Shown: positions 12,171 through 24,000 of the stretch, one piece after another
How the letters are laid out: every line of letters begins with the position of its first letter
Position numbering within the stretch: the first letter of the stretch is position 1
From: Rutidosis leptorrhynchoides
Taxonomy: Eukaryota; Streptophyta; Magnoliopsida; Asterales; Asteraceae
Assembly: GCF_046630445.1 (NCBI RefSeq)
Contig: NC_092341.1
Coordinates: 27,976,001 to 28,040,000 of the forward strand
Direction: 5' to 3'
Length of the DNA: 64,000 bases
The notes under the pieces: generated by a model
Databases searched by the model: none
What the model saw: the letters and a program-made list of their open reading frames with translations, nothing else
What the model was told of the DNA's origin: nothing
Program-made: the position numbers and the translations under genes

Positions 12171-12683
12171 TTACAACCAAACACCCAAACATGAAAGTTC
12201 ACTTGATACAATATGACCATAATGAAACATCGAGCGGTAAACAAGTCTATTTTCATAGTAACTTGGCAAATCTGTATTTGTAAAACGACTTATATTCATT
12301 TCATTTCATTATATTAAACGATAAAATGCGAACTAAAAAACCAAATTATTATAGATCCTATGATATATAACAATCGGTTTCCCCACACTCCTACTTCATA
12401 GTCATGGTAGATGTTCCTGAGTAAAAAAGTATATTGTATTTGTCATGTAAATAGATAACGTACTACACTTTTAATTTTGTCTTTGAACATATCTTTTTTT
12501 TTTTTTAATTGAACACATTTAATTGTAATTAATTAATTAATTAATTTAAAAAATACCCGGCATATATACTCATTCTGTCAGTGTCAGTCACCCAAAAAAA
12601 AAAAACTTGAAACATCCATAGGTTTATATCCGTACAATTGCGATGCTGGAAAGTGGAAACCCTAACTATATACATACATTTGC

Positions 12684-12725
12684 TTATATAAATCTCAAAT
12701 TGCCTTTTCATACTCCTTAGGGTTT
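12684..12725 (+). promoter_or_regulatory. Core promoter of PDS5-like copy A
   Basis: TTATATAAAT at 12684-12693 is a TATA box, and a telo-box TTAGGGTTT lies at 12717-12725, 33 bp further on. The start codon follows at 12758. The arrangement and spacing are repeated upstream of copies B and C. Telo-boxes are common in plant genes active in dividing cells. Confidence 0.65.
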
Positions 12726-12757
12726 GCATTTGCAGTGCGATCAAATTAAAAGAAAAA

Positions 12758-15700
12758 ATGGATCATAAATGTCAAGCAATTGAGTTGGAAAAACAGCTTA
12801 CAGAAGCTGGCCAACAGCTTTCATTTCCCCCTTCTTCAATCAAACACCTTTTAGACCTTCTTGATGTAAGCAAATTTTCAACCTTTTTTTTACTTAATTT
12901 TCAGTTATAATATTTCACTGTAGTTGCATTATGACTTCAAGTTCCCCAATTTAATGGTTCAGGTTGACTGTGGTGTTAATTTAGAGGATATTATTTATTT
13001 ATTTTATTATATGGAGAATATTGTTTTTTTTTTGTTTTTGTTTTTTGTTTTTTTTAGTATATATCATTTTTTTTATTATTATTTATGAACAGCATTTTAT
13101 TACTATATATCATTATCATTATGGTTACTTTATGCTGTTTGTTTACAAAAAGATTGTAGAAATATTATAGTTGCAGCTGCCTATTTTATTACTATATGAG
13201 CCCTAATTAGAAAGCATTGTTTAGCTATTTTGTTCCATAGACATATACATACTTCAATTTAGTGAAAGGTTAAAAACTTAAAATGAGTTCCAACTACAAG
13301 ATTAACTTTATTATTATGTTATGAACTTCAAGTACTAAAATGGCCTGTGTCAAAACATATTATTTTATTTGTTAATATGTCAACACATGTGTTTTTACAT
13401 GTAATGTTAGGGTTTTTAAATCTTCTTTCTTTGGTTTACATTACCACCATGATAATTTTTCCACACAAAATTTGTAACAGAGTTTAGCTCTTAAAACTTT
13501 CCACATGAAAACAATATTTGGAATACTTATATTTTGTATGCATGTGTTAAGAGTGGTGATGCATGTTTAACTAATATTTATGTTGATAAAAGTTGCTAAG
13601 GGTTTGAACTTTTTGTCTATTTCTAGAAAACCGAGCGACTTTTGACTTGTGTGGTTCAGTTGCCATCTGTATCAATGCAAGGTGCACTCGCTCCTTCGAT
13701 GGGGACATTAATCGGTGATGAATTAATTAAACATTCAGATACGAATGTTCGAGTATCAGTTGCATCTTGTCTTTCTGAAATTGCGCGAATAACCGCACCA
13801 GAACCATCTTATAACGATGAAATTATGAAGGTAATTTAACCATTCCAAAATACTAGTTTTATTTTTTTGACGTCAGGTGTAATAATAATTTAATGGTTTT
13901 TGTTCTTTTGTTTCATAGGAAATATTCCAGCTAAATGTGATGGCTTTTGGTGAATTATCGAATATGAGCGGACACAATTATCATAAAGCCATTCGCATTC
14001 TCGAGTGTGTTGCTAAAGTTAATTCATTCTTATTGATGCTAGACCTAGACTGTGATGATATGGTCCTTGCTATGTTCAAGCAATTTTTAAGTAAAATTAG
14101 GTGAAGTTGTTTATACGGTTTAGATATAATCTTATATATATATTGTGGGCATATGATTGATATATTTGTTAAAAAAAATCATATGGTAACTTGTTTCATA
14201 AGAATTATTATGTGAAAATGCAGGTCAAATCACCCTCGCAGAGTATACTCAGACATGGAAACTATCATGACTTTAGTTATTAAAGAAAGTGATAAAATAT
14301 CAACCGAGCTTCTATCGTTTCTAATTTTGCATGTCAAAAAAGAAAATCAGGTACTTATCTATATTCTAATTTCTTTTTGTCCATAAATATTAGTCCTTAA
14401 GTCTCAAGATAACTGTCCAATTTTGACTTTTGATAGTCTTTCTTTTTCAACTTTGACTTTAATATTTTTGTTTGATGAACACATGTTTAAAACTCAGACA
14501 GTTCATATAAAATATTTAAAGTCAAAGACAAAAAGGAAAGGCTTTCGAAAGTCAAAATGGGACAGTTATTTTGGGACGGAGGGAGATTATTATAATTCTG
14601 ATAATATATTTTATTTTCAGAATGTTTCGCCCGTTTCTTGGAAATTGGCAGAGAAGGTCCTGATGAATTGTGTTGATGCACTCAAACCCTACTCTGAAAC
14701 AATAACGAAACTCATGAAATCTGATCCTGATAGTTATGCTGAAGTAGTCACACTTATATGTCAAAATGCCAATGGAAATGAACACGTGGTCCGTTTATAC
14801 TTCATATATGTTATTTAATTTAATATTTCTTTTTTAGAAAGTTATACTAATTTCAAAACTCGAATTATAATTGCAGGTAACAAAGTGGACAAAGAGGCGC
14901 ATTATTAGTTTGGAGAATGGGGGATCTACAGAGAAGCAAAAGTATATCGAGAGTGATCGGTTAAACGGAAAAGAACTAGAAACTCCGAAAAAGGGTCGGC
15001 CTAAGAACACGGTACTACTTAAATGTTCACTGATTTCTATAAGTAATAAGTTTATTTCTGTTGTATGGTTGTCTGCTTATGTGGCATTCACTGTCTGCTT
15101 AAGTCAGGCCGAGTCGGTCAAAGTCAAAGTTGGTCACTGTTTTAATTTTTCTTAAAATAAGATTTTGTGCCCTACATCTATAATTGAAATATTTATGTTT
15201 TATGTTTGATATATTTATGTGTAATATATATCTTTATTTTAAATTTATTTATTACTAAAGTCAGTGTTGAGTTAATATTGATAAATGTATTTTCCTAACA
15301 CCTAAAACTTTTGTTTTGTACGTCATGTTTACAAGTTCTTGCTCGTTTTGAATTGTTTGTGAACTTTGAATGCCTACACAGGAAAAACCGAAGAAATTGA
15401 AGCAAGATTTGGTGGGATCCACGATAAAAGTTTGGTGGCCGTTGGATAACATGTGAGTACCTTTGTACAAATATGTTGTCAAAGTTTGTAATTTTTTGTG
15501 TTTGGTATTAATAATAAGTTTCTTTTCGGACAGGTACTATAAAGGTGTTGTTTCATCCTATGATAGTATAACTGACAGATACGAGGTTAAATGATTTTAA
15601 GTAGTTTGACATACATATATATATATATATATATTTTTAATACAAGTAATCGCAATAAGTTTGTTGCATTCTATTTTATAATACAGGTTCTATATGCTGA

Positions 15701-18418
15701 TGGTAATGAAGAGCTGCTAGATTTGCATCATGAAAAGTGGATAATACTTGATAATCTGAAAAAATGACCCTTTTGAGACACCATCAAAGAAACGTGTTGC
15801 TAAACATGTTCGTGACAAGGTACTACTTAAATGTTCACTAATTTTCATAAACAATAAATTTATTTCAAGATAGCCCAGTGGTTGGGCCCTGAACGTGTTG
15901 CTAAAAATACTCGCCTTGCCGGGTAACCGAACAGGGAAAACCTCACAACTCCAATAATTTTGTTTCTCAAGTTTAACTTTTGAAATGTATATAAAGTCGA
16001 CGTTGGTCAACATCCCTTTTGACCCAGTGTCGACCCCGTTTTGCGTCTTTTTCAACGAGGTTAAGTGTTTGAAATAGCATCAAACATTACCCAAAGAAGT
16101 ATTGTACATATCAAACATTACCCCGAGAGGTTTTCTCCCGGATCCATTCAGGAATCAAACCCGGTCCGCCTGCTCCTCGGGATGGTTTAAGGATCGGGTT
16201 CCTGTAATGTGATTCGGGTTCCTCCCGAAAGCGCGTGCGTGCGTGGCAAGTGAGAGTATTTGATGCCGACTACTTGCCTTTAAAAAAAAACTTAATAGTT
16301 TATATTGTATGCATCAAATGTTCAATTATATTTGCTGTATGCATCTCATGACTTCATCAGGTAAGCGACATCTCTGCTTATGTGGCATCCAAATAAGCTG
16401 CCACATCATTGGTATACACATACACAATCAGTTTGATAAGGCAGTACAATCTTTTTATGGTGTTTGCTTACTATAGATATAGATATTTTGGTTAATATTG
16501 ATAAACTTTTGCCAACACTTGAACCCATGGTTGCAACTTGCAAACGGTAGTTGCGGTGGTTTAGTGACTAGCCCGGCCTGTTTCGCCTCGGTCAACGCTA
16601 AAAAGTTGGGTCAAATTTCGGAAAAAGTCGGGTCAAGGTTGGTCAACATCGGTCAAAAGTTGACTTTGGCTTTGTTATAGTGTAAAGAAAGATATTCACA
16701 AGTTCATGCTCTTTTGAATTGTTTGTGAATGCTTATATACGTAGGAAAAACCGAAGAAGTTGAAGCAAGGTTTGGTAGGATGCATGATAAAAGTTTGGTG
16801 GCCGTTGGATAAAATGTGAGTAACTTTATACAAATATATGCGGTCAAATTTTGTAATTTTTTTGTGCTCGGTATTAATAATAAGTTTATTTTCGGACAGG
16901 TACTATAAAGGTGTCGTTTCATCTTATGACAGTATAACTGACAGATACGAGGTTAAATGATTTTTAAGTAGTTTGACATAATTTTTTTTTTTTTATACAA
17001 GTAATCACAATAACTCAATAAGTTTGTTGCATTCTATTTATAATGCAGGTTCTATATCTTGATGGTTATGAAGAGCTGCTAGATTTGCGTCATGAAAAGT
17101 GGATAATACTTGATAATCTGATAAATGACCCTTTTGAGACACCAGACGTTTCATTTGCATCAAAGAAACGTGTTGCTAAACATTTTCGTGGCAAGGTACT
17201 ACTTAAATAATGTTCATTAATTTCTATAAATAGTAAGTTTATTTCAAGATAGCCCAGTGGTTGGGCCCTGAACGTGTTGCTAAACTCGCCTTGCTGGGTA
17301 ACCCGAACAGGAAAAACCTCATAAATTCAATAATTTTGTTTCTTAAGTTTAACGTTTGAAATGTATATAAAAAAGTCAACGTTGGCCAACATCCGTTTCT
17401 ACCCCGTGTCGACCCCGTCTCGCGTCTTTTTCAACCAGGTTAAGTGTTTGAAACATCATCTAACGTTACTCAAAGAAGTATTGTACATATCCAACTTAAT
17501 AGTTTATATTGTATGCATCAAATGTTCAATTATTTTTGCTGTATGCATCCCATGGGCCATGACTTCATCAGGTAAGCGACATTTCTGCTTATGTGGCATC
17601 CAAATAAGCTGCCACATCAGTGGTATACACTATACATACACAATCAGTTTGATAAGACAGTACAAACTTTTTATGGTGTTTGCTTACAATAGATATATGG
17701 GTTAATATTGATAAACTTTTGCCAACACTTGAACCCATGGTGACTAGCCCGGCCCGTTTCGCCCAGAAACGTTTAATTAGTCGGTCAACGCTAAAAAGCT
17801 GGGTCAAATTTCGGAAAAAGTCGGGTCGGTCAACATTGGTCAAAGTTGACTTTTTGGTCTGGCTTTGTTCTAGTGTAACAAAGAAATTGACAAATTTATG
17901 CTCCTTTTGAATTGTCTGTGAATGCGTAAATACACAGAAAACACCGAAGAAATGGAAGCGAGATTTGGTGGGATGCACGATAAAAGTTTGGTGGCCGTTG
18001 GATAAAAAGTGAGTACCTTTATACAATTATGCGGTCAAATTTTGTAAATTTTTTGCTCGGTATTAATAATAAGTTTCTTTTTGGACAGGTACTATAAAGG
18101 TGTTGTTTCCTCTTATGACGGTATAACTGACAGATACGAGGTTAAATGATTTTAAGTAATCTGACATATATCTTTTTTTTTTTTTAATACAAATAATAAT
18201 CGCAATAAGTTTGATGCATTCTATCTATAATACAGGTTCTGTATGCTGATGGTGATGAAGAGATGCTAAATTTGCATCATGAGAAATGGATGATACATGA
18301 TAATCCGAAGATTTACCCGCTTCAATTTCAGACACCAGACGTTTCTTCTGATTTGAAATCAATCGAAGATGTTGAGCGAAACCCGATTGAAGAAATGTCT
18401 GGAAATGAGACCGACTGA
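12758..18418 (+). CDS. PDS5-like cohesion protein, copy A, with three tandem Tudor modules
   Basis: Exons 1-6 are 12758-12865, 13627-13830, 13919-14100, 14224-14350, 14621-14788 and 14877-15011. They encode about 308 residues resembling the N-terminal helical repeats of plant PDS5 homologues C/D ([52 protein letters not shown]), ending in a basic KKGRPKNT stretch. Plant PDS5 proteins are nuclear cohesin regulators, and the Arabidopsis PDS5C Tudor has been reported to bind H3K4me1. Three Tudor modules follow, each of three exons. Module A1 carries one extra A, giving a stop at 15765-15767 (375 residues if used), and is also 15 nt short; modules A2 and A3 are open, A3 ending at 18418. The full form therefore needs skipping of the faulty A1 exon, which would not keep frame by itself (133 nt), or of the whole module. 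All splice sites are intact. Family members have much longer helical regions (roughly 800-900 residues in total), so this is a reduced type. Confidence 0.8.
15382..15819 (+). repeat. Tudor module A1 (exons 15382-15452, 15534-15585, 15687-15819)
   Basis: Encodes a Tudor fold: [50 protein letters not shown]. The cage aromatics (W, Y, Y) are present. The third exon is 133 nt instead of 147-150 and frameshifted, after the Tudor fold itself is complete. Confidence 0.85.
16105..16293 (+). mobile_element. Short poly(A)-ended insert in the A1-A2 spacer
   Basis: About 180 bp ending in a run of nine A's, absent from the matching place in all other module spacers, where the flanks (ATTGTACATATC and ACTTAATAGTTT) are adjacent. 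On the minus strand it contains GGTTTGATTCC, similar to a tRNA B box. Probably a SINE or other retroposon; the family was not recognised. Confidence 0.5.
16745..17195 (+). repeat. Tudor module A2 (exons 16745-16815, 16900-16951, 17049-17195)
   Basis: 71 + 52 + 147 nt, 90 codons, phase 0 at both ends and fully open. Reads [50 protein letters not shown], followed by the linker that ends KKRVAKHFRGK. Confidence 0.9.
17938..18418 (+). repeat. Tudor module A3, terminal (exons 17938-18008, 18089-18140, 18236-18418)
   Basis: Open. The residue at the first exon junction is K instead of M (DKKYYKG). The last exon differs from internal modules after HHEKW: it carries the native C-terminal tail ending PIEEMSGNETD and a stop, instead of the KKRVAK linker. 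Confidence 0.9.
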
Positions 18419-18790
18419 ATCTGGTCATATGACACAAATTGTAGATAGATCCAACTAGTTAGCTGGTGAAATATGGATCGCATTGACTATTAAGTAGAAG
18501 ATTTTGGGATTAAAAATGCTGACAGGATAGATGAAGATCATTTGTCTCTAAATTTCATGGTCTTGTAATTCTAATCTTTAGTAGTTAAATATGCAATGTA
18601 GATTTTAATCTAATGTTAAAAGTAGAGTATTAAAGGATCATAACCATGTTTATTACTGTATTTTTTTTTTTTTTTTGTTTTAGTTTAAAATTTTGTTTTT
18701 AGCCAACAAATTGTGGGGTTTGTTGAGCACAATTTGTTGTGTTTGATTGTCTCTCAATGCGTTGAATGTTGAATCGTTAACATTTAATGC
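18419..18790 (+). other. 3' flank of copy A
   Basis: Non-coding. It matches the DNA downstream of copy B (41446-41800), including the AATATGCAATGTAGATTTTAA stretch, showing that the 3' flank was duplicated with the gene. No other feature seen. Confidence 0.7.
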
Positions 18791-18799
18791 ATTTGTATG

Positions 18800-20657
18800 C
18801 AATCTCTGAACGCACTTTGTCTCCAAACCAATTAAAAGATGAAAGACTTCAAGGGATTGTCTCCAAACATGGTGGAATTACTAAATCTCCAAATGAACCA
18901 AAGGTTGTGACAATGATATATAATCTCTGTTTGGACTACATGTTCGACTGCCAAATATTAAACCATGATATGCATTCGTCCCACAATGAACAAATAGGAA
19001 TGTTGATGCCGGATCATATACGTAGCTTGCGCCATAAATCAACAACAACATCACACCCGAAAAGGATGTGCTCAAGAGATTCCACTCGCCCATTGCGAAT
19101 TACACAACTAATATCTTGAATCTCGAGTGCTACTCACGCTGAATATTCCATCGTTCGAAAAATTCCAGTGCCACGAATCAGGAGTATCTGAAAGTGAAAC
19201 ATGACCAATTTCAACAGGCATGTTGTCGAGTAACTTAGTGTTTCTCGATCCGATATCACGCTACCAGGACCATCTCCACGACCCGTTTACAACTCTGTCT
19301 GCTAGCTTGCAATCTTTTTGAGTATCCAAATGATATAATCGATTGTATTTTTTTTTCACCCACAACCGACCCAATTATCACCAAAAAAACCAAAGAGCCA
19401 ATGGCTTGGCGGTATCGAGGTCACCCTTACAACCTTGAGGTTGAGGGTTCGAGTCTTGTTTAGGACATTTCGTGTTGTATATATTCGTGTTAGTATTAGG
19501 TGGGTGTGTGAGTTTGCCCTTCAAAAAAAAAAAAAAAAAAAAAATTATCACCCAAAAATAAGTGTTTATACCATCCCCAGTTTTCTGCGCAGCACATTAG
19601 GAGGCAAATGGCTAATTTCGATTGACTTGCGAAAAAGTTTGACAATGATATACCACCTGGGCCCCAAATCATAGACCCGTCGATCACAGCTCCTACACTA
19701 TACACGGAATTCACTATTTCTGCCCATTTTTCTTCTGGATTATCTACATAACGCCAAACCCATTTGAACATAAGTGCATGGTTAAACGCACGTAGGCTGT
19801 CAATGTTTAGACCGCCATCATCGAGAGAAGAAAGGGTTTGTTCCCAACTAACCCAAAATGCATTTTCGACTACCTTCCGAAGAACCCCAAAAAAATTTGA
19901 CCGCAAGGCTTCTAGCTCGTTAATAATACATTCCGGACATTTAAAGCAACAAAAGGAAGTAGATGCCAATACTTCTAAGAACCACTTAATTAGAGTTGAA
20001 TGACACCCGATTGAGAGGAGATTAGCTTTCCAAATTGAAAGTCGCTTAGAGAAACGATCGATTCAACACCTTCTAGTTGGATTTGCGATTCATATTAACA
20101 CTCATTAGAAGGCCCAAATGGTTAAACGGAAACGCCCACACATACAACCAGCATCCGGTGCATAATCATCTACATCGGTATCGGTCATACCCAAGCCATA
20201 CAAATTGGATTGGTTTACATTGATTCTCAATCCCGAAAAAGGATAGAAGTTGTTAAAAACCTATATAATACAACCCAAGTATCCAAGTTGTTTTTGTCCC
20301 AATTCGATATGACTATCGCATCATCGGCATAGAGTAATTGTGATAATTTAATACCTTGATAACCAATCGAAGCTCCCTTAATTAAATTACGCAACACATA
20401 TCAACCAACAACAAATGTAAACTTTCCATAACAATCAAAAAAAGAAATGGACTCAACGGATCACCTTGACAAAGACCCCGTTGAAGCTCAAATTCCCCGG
20501 TTGGACTTCCGTTTACAAAAATGGATGTACGAGCCGAATGAAAACACATCATCACCTATTTTCATCAAGTTTTTGCCCAACCCCAATATGTCAAACATAT
20601 GATCAAGAAAAGACTAATTTACAGTGTCGTAAGCTTTCTCGAAATTAACTTTTAGGA
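18800..20657 (-). mobile_element. L1-type LINE fragment between copies A and B
   Basis: On the minus strand it encodes part of a plant L1 reverse transcriptase: FEKAYDTVN near the 20657 end, the catalytic LYADDAIV at about 20310-20345, then GGLNIDSLRAFNHALMFKWVWRY at about 19760-19810 and downstream sequence towards the zinc-binding region. It is 5'-truncated and full of stops, so dead. It is paralogous to 41880-43715, hence duplicated together with the PDS5-like gene. It also holds a private SINE at 19389-19542. Confidence 0.8.
19389..19542 (+). mobile_element. tRNA-derived SINE with poly(A) tail
   Basis: Contains a B-box-like GGGTTCGAGTC at about 19445-19455, and ends in a run of about 20 A's. 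It is flanked by a target duplication AATTATCACC(C)AAAA (from 19373 and from 19543). The duplicated LINE at 42595-42612 has the uninterrupted target, a clean empty site. Confidence 0.8.
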
Positions 20658-20942
20658 CACGTCATACGGATGATATATAATACTTTACTATTAAATTTGT
20701 CTTTGAACTAATCTATTTTATTTTATCTTATTTTTTGAATTGAAAAGGTTTAATTTTTATCTATTTAATTTAAAAAAATACCCGGTAAAATATACTCATT
20801 CCGTCAGTCACCCAAAATACTTGAAACATCGATAGGTTTTATATCCGTACAATTGGGTTCTGGAAAATTAGGTTTTATAAACTTTTTACCAAAATCCAAT
20901 TGATTGCGATGCTGAAAACCCTAAACATATACATACATTTGC

Positions 20943-20984
20943 TTATATAAATCTCAAATTGCGTTATCAAACTCCTTAGGGTTT
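20943..20984 (+). promoter_or_regulatory. Core promoter of PDS5-like copy B
   Basis: TATA box TTATATAA at 20943-20950 and telo-box TTAGGGTTT at 20976-20984, same order and spacing as in copies A and C. The start codon is at 21017. Confidence 0.65.
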
Positions 20985-21016
20985 GCATTTGCAGTGCGAT
21001 CAAATTAAAAGAAACA

Positions 21017-24000
21017 ATGGATCATAAATGTCAAGTAAATGAGTTGGAAAAACAGCTTAAAGAATCCGGCCAACAGCTTTCATTTCCTCCTTCTTCAATC
21101 AAACACCTTTTAGACCTTCGTGATGTAAGCAAATTTTCAACCTTTTTTTACTTAATTTTCAGTAATGAATTTCATTATAGTTGCAATTAAATTGAAAAAT
21201 CCCAAATTTAATGGTTCATGTTGCTTGTAGTGGTAATTTATAGGATATTATTTCATTACATTATCTTTGCATTGTCATTACATTATTATTATAGTATAGT
21301 ATACCATATGATTATAGTTACTTTATGTTGCAGCTGCCTATTTTATTACTTGTATATGAACCCTAATTAGAAAGCATTGTTTAGCTATTTGGTTCCATAG
21401 ACAAATACATACTTCAAATGTAGTGAAAAGTTAAATCGAGATCCAAAAAATTGCGAGAACCACAAGATTAATTTTATTATCATGTGCTATGAACTTCAAA
21501 TACTGAAATTGCCCGTTACAACACATTTTATTTTAATTTTTTCATATGTCAGCAAATGTGTTTTTACATGTAATGTTAGGGTTTTCAACCATTTTTAGTT
21601 TTCATTAGAACTTTTACCATTATTCGGATTTCATCAGATGTGAACGTACCTTAATGTTGTGTTTCTCATGGTTGTCGCCTTTTTTTTTTTTTATCATTTG
21701 AAAATCATATTTTTATATATTATGAATGTATGTATGTATATTTTTGTATGTGTTTGTTGAACGGGATAACTAAGCTTTTCTCATTGTATTTGTTTGGTGA
21801 CTAGCCCTGCCCGTTTTGCCCAGAAACGTTTAATTAGTCGGTCAACGCTAAAAAATTTAAAAGTCAGGTCAAATTTCGGAAAAAGTCGGGTCAAAGTCGG
21901 TCAAAAGTTGACTTAGGCTTTGTTCTAGTGTAAACGAAGAAATTGACACGTTCATGCTCCTTTTGAATTTTCTGTGAATGCGTAAATACACAGGAAACAC
22001 CGAAGAAGCTGAAGCAAGATTTGGTAGGATGCATTATAAAAGTTTGGTGGCCGTTGGATAAAATGTGAGTACCTTTGTACAAATATGCGGTCACATTTTA
22101 TAATTTTTTGTGCTCGGTATTAATATTTTCTTTTCGGACAGGTACTATACATGTGTTGTTTCATCTTATGACAGTATAACTGACACATACAAGGTTAAAT
22201 GGTTTTTAGTAATTTGAAATATATATTTTTAATACAAGTAATCGCAATAAGTTTGTTGCATTTTATTTTATAATAATACAGGTTCTATATGCTGATGGTG
22301 ATGAAGAGCTGCTGAATTTGCATCATGAAAAGTGGATACTACTTGATAATTTGAAAAATGACCCTGTTCAGACACCACCAGACGTTTCATTTGCATCAAA
22401 GAACCGTGTTGCTAAAGATTTTGGTGGCAAGGTACTACTTAAATGTTCACTAATTTCTATAAACAATAAGTTTATTTCAAGATAGCTAAGTGGTTGGGCC
22501 CGGTTGGGCCCTTAACTCCTTGCAAGAGGTCGCAAATTCAAATCTTGTGGTGGCCAACGACGAATTGGGAAACAGTTACGGACTGTTCCGGATAGACCGC
22601 ATACATCAGAGTTAAAAACACTCGCCCTGCCGGGTAGCCTGAACATGGAAAACCTCACAACTCCAATAATTTTGTTTCTTAAGTATAATGTTTGAAATGT
22701 ATATAAAAAGTCAATGTTGGTCAACATCCGTTTCGACCCCGTGTTGATCCCGTCTCGCGTCTTTTTCAAACGGGTTAAGTGTTTGAAATAGCATCAAACA
22801 TTACCCAAAGAAGTATTGTACATATCCAACTTATTAGTTTATATTGTATGCATCAAATGTTCAATTATTTTTGCTGTATGCATCCCATTACTTCATCAGG
22901 TAAGCCATATTTTATTTTCTGCTTATGTGGCATCCAAATAAGCTGCCACATCATTGGTATTCACAATCAAGTTTGATACAACCGTACAAACTTTTTAGCG
23001 TGTTTGCTATACCTGGAAAACGGATCAGGTTGGGTCGGTTTGGATAACGGATCAAAATGGTTTTGGGTTGAAATGGGCATGGGTCAAACGGGTAAACATT
23101 TTGAACGGTTCGGGTCGGTTGGGTAACATTTCAGAACGGGTAATGGGTCAATAGGTCCAACCATGTCATATACTTATACATTTGATTTTTTACATTTATT
23201 ATATTGTTCAAGTCATTATTATTTATTATAAATATAAGAGAATATATTAATATACATAATAATTGATATAACCATTAATGCTTTCAAAAATGATTGACGC
23301 ATGAATCTTGTTATATTCGACTCATTTGACCCATTCACAAGACTCATTTGCCCTGTCTCTATTTATTGAACTTTAGGATTTGATACCCATTAAACGCTTT
23401 CCTTTATTTTGTTTAAGATCCAATGGGGTGAAGAAACACTTATTGGACGTTTTTTTTAGGTTTTGGTTTACATTGTCAGACCTAATTTTTTTTCCAGACC
23501 CAATTGACCAGAAAGCTTGACCCATTTGACCTAAATTTGAGAGTATGGGTCTCAATTGCCAGATATAGTGTTTGCTTACAATAGATATCTGGGTTAATAT
23601 TGATAAACTTTTGCCAACACTTGAACGCATGGTTGCAAATGGCGGTTGCGGTGGTTTGGTGACTAGCCCGGCCCGTTTCGCCCTGAAACGTTTAATTAGT
23701 TGGTCAACGCTAAAAAGTTTAAAAGTCAGGTCAAATTTTGGAAAAAGTCGGGTCAAAGTCGGTCAAAAGTTGACTTTGGCTTCGTTCTAGTGTAAACGAA
23801 GAAATTGACAAGTTCATGCTCCTTTTGAATTTTCCGTGAATGCCTAAATACACAGGAAACACCGAAGAAACTGAAGCAAGATTTGGTAGGATGCAGTATG
23901 AAAGTTTGGTGGCCGTTAGATAAAATGTGAGTTCCTTTATACAATTATGCGGTCAAATTTTGTAATCTTACGTGTTCAGTATTGATAAGTTTTCTTTTTT

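Noticed and set aside
14423-14620. Extended exon before exon 5 of copy A
   Set aside because: An open frame runs through the intron, but homology with copy C begins only after the TTTTCAG acceptor at 14620.
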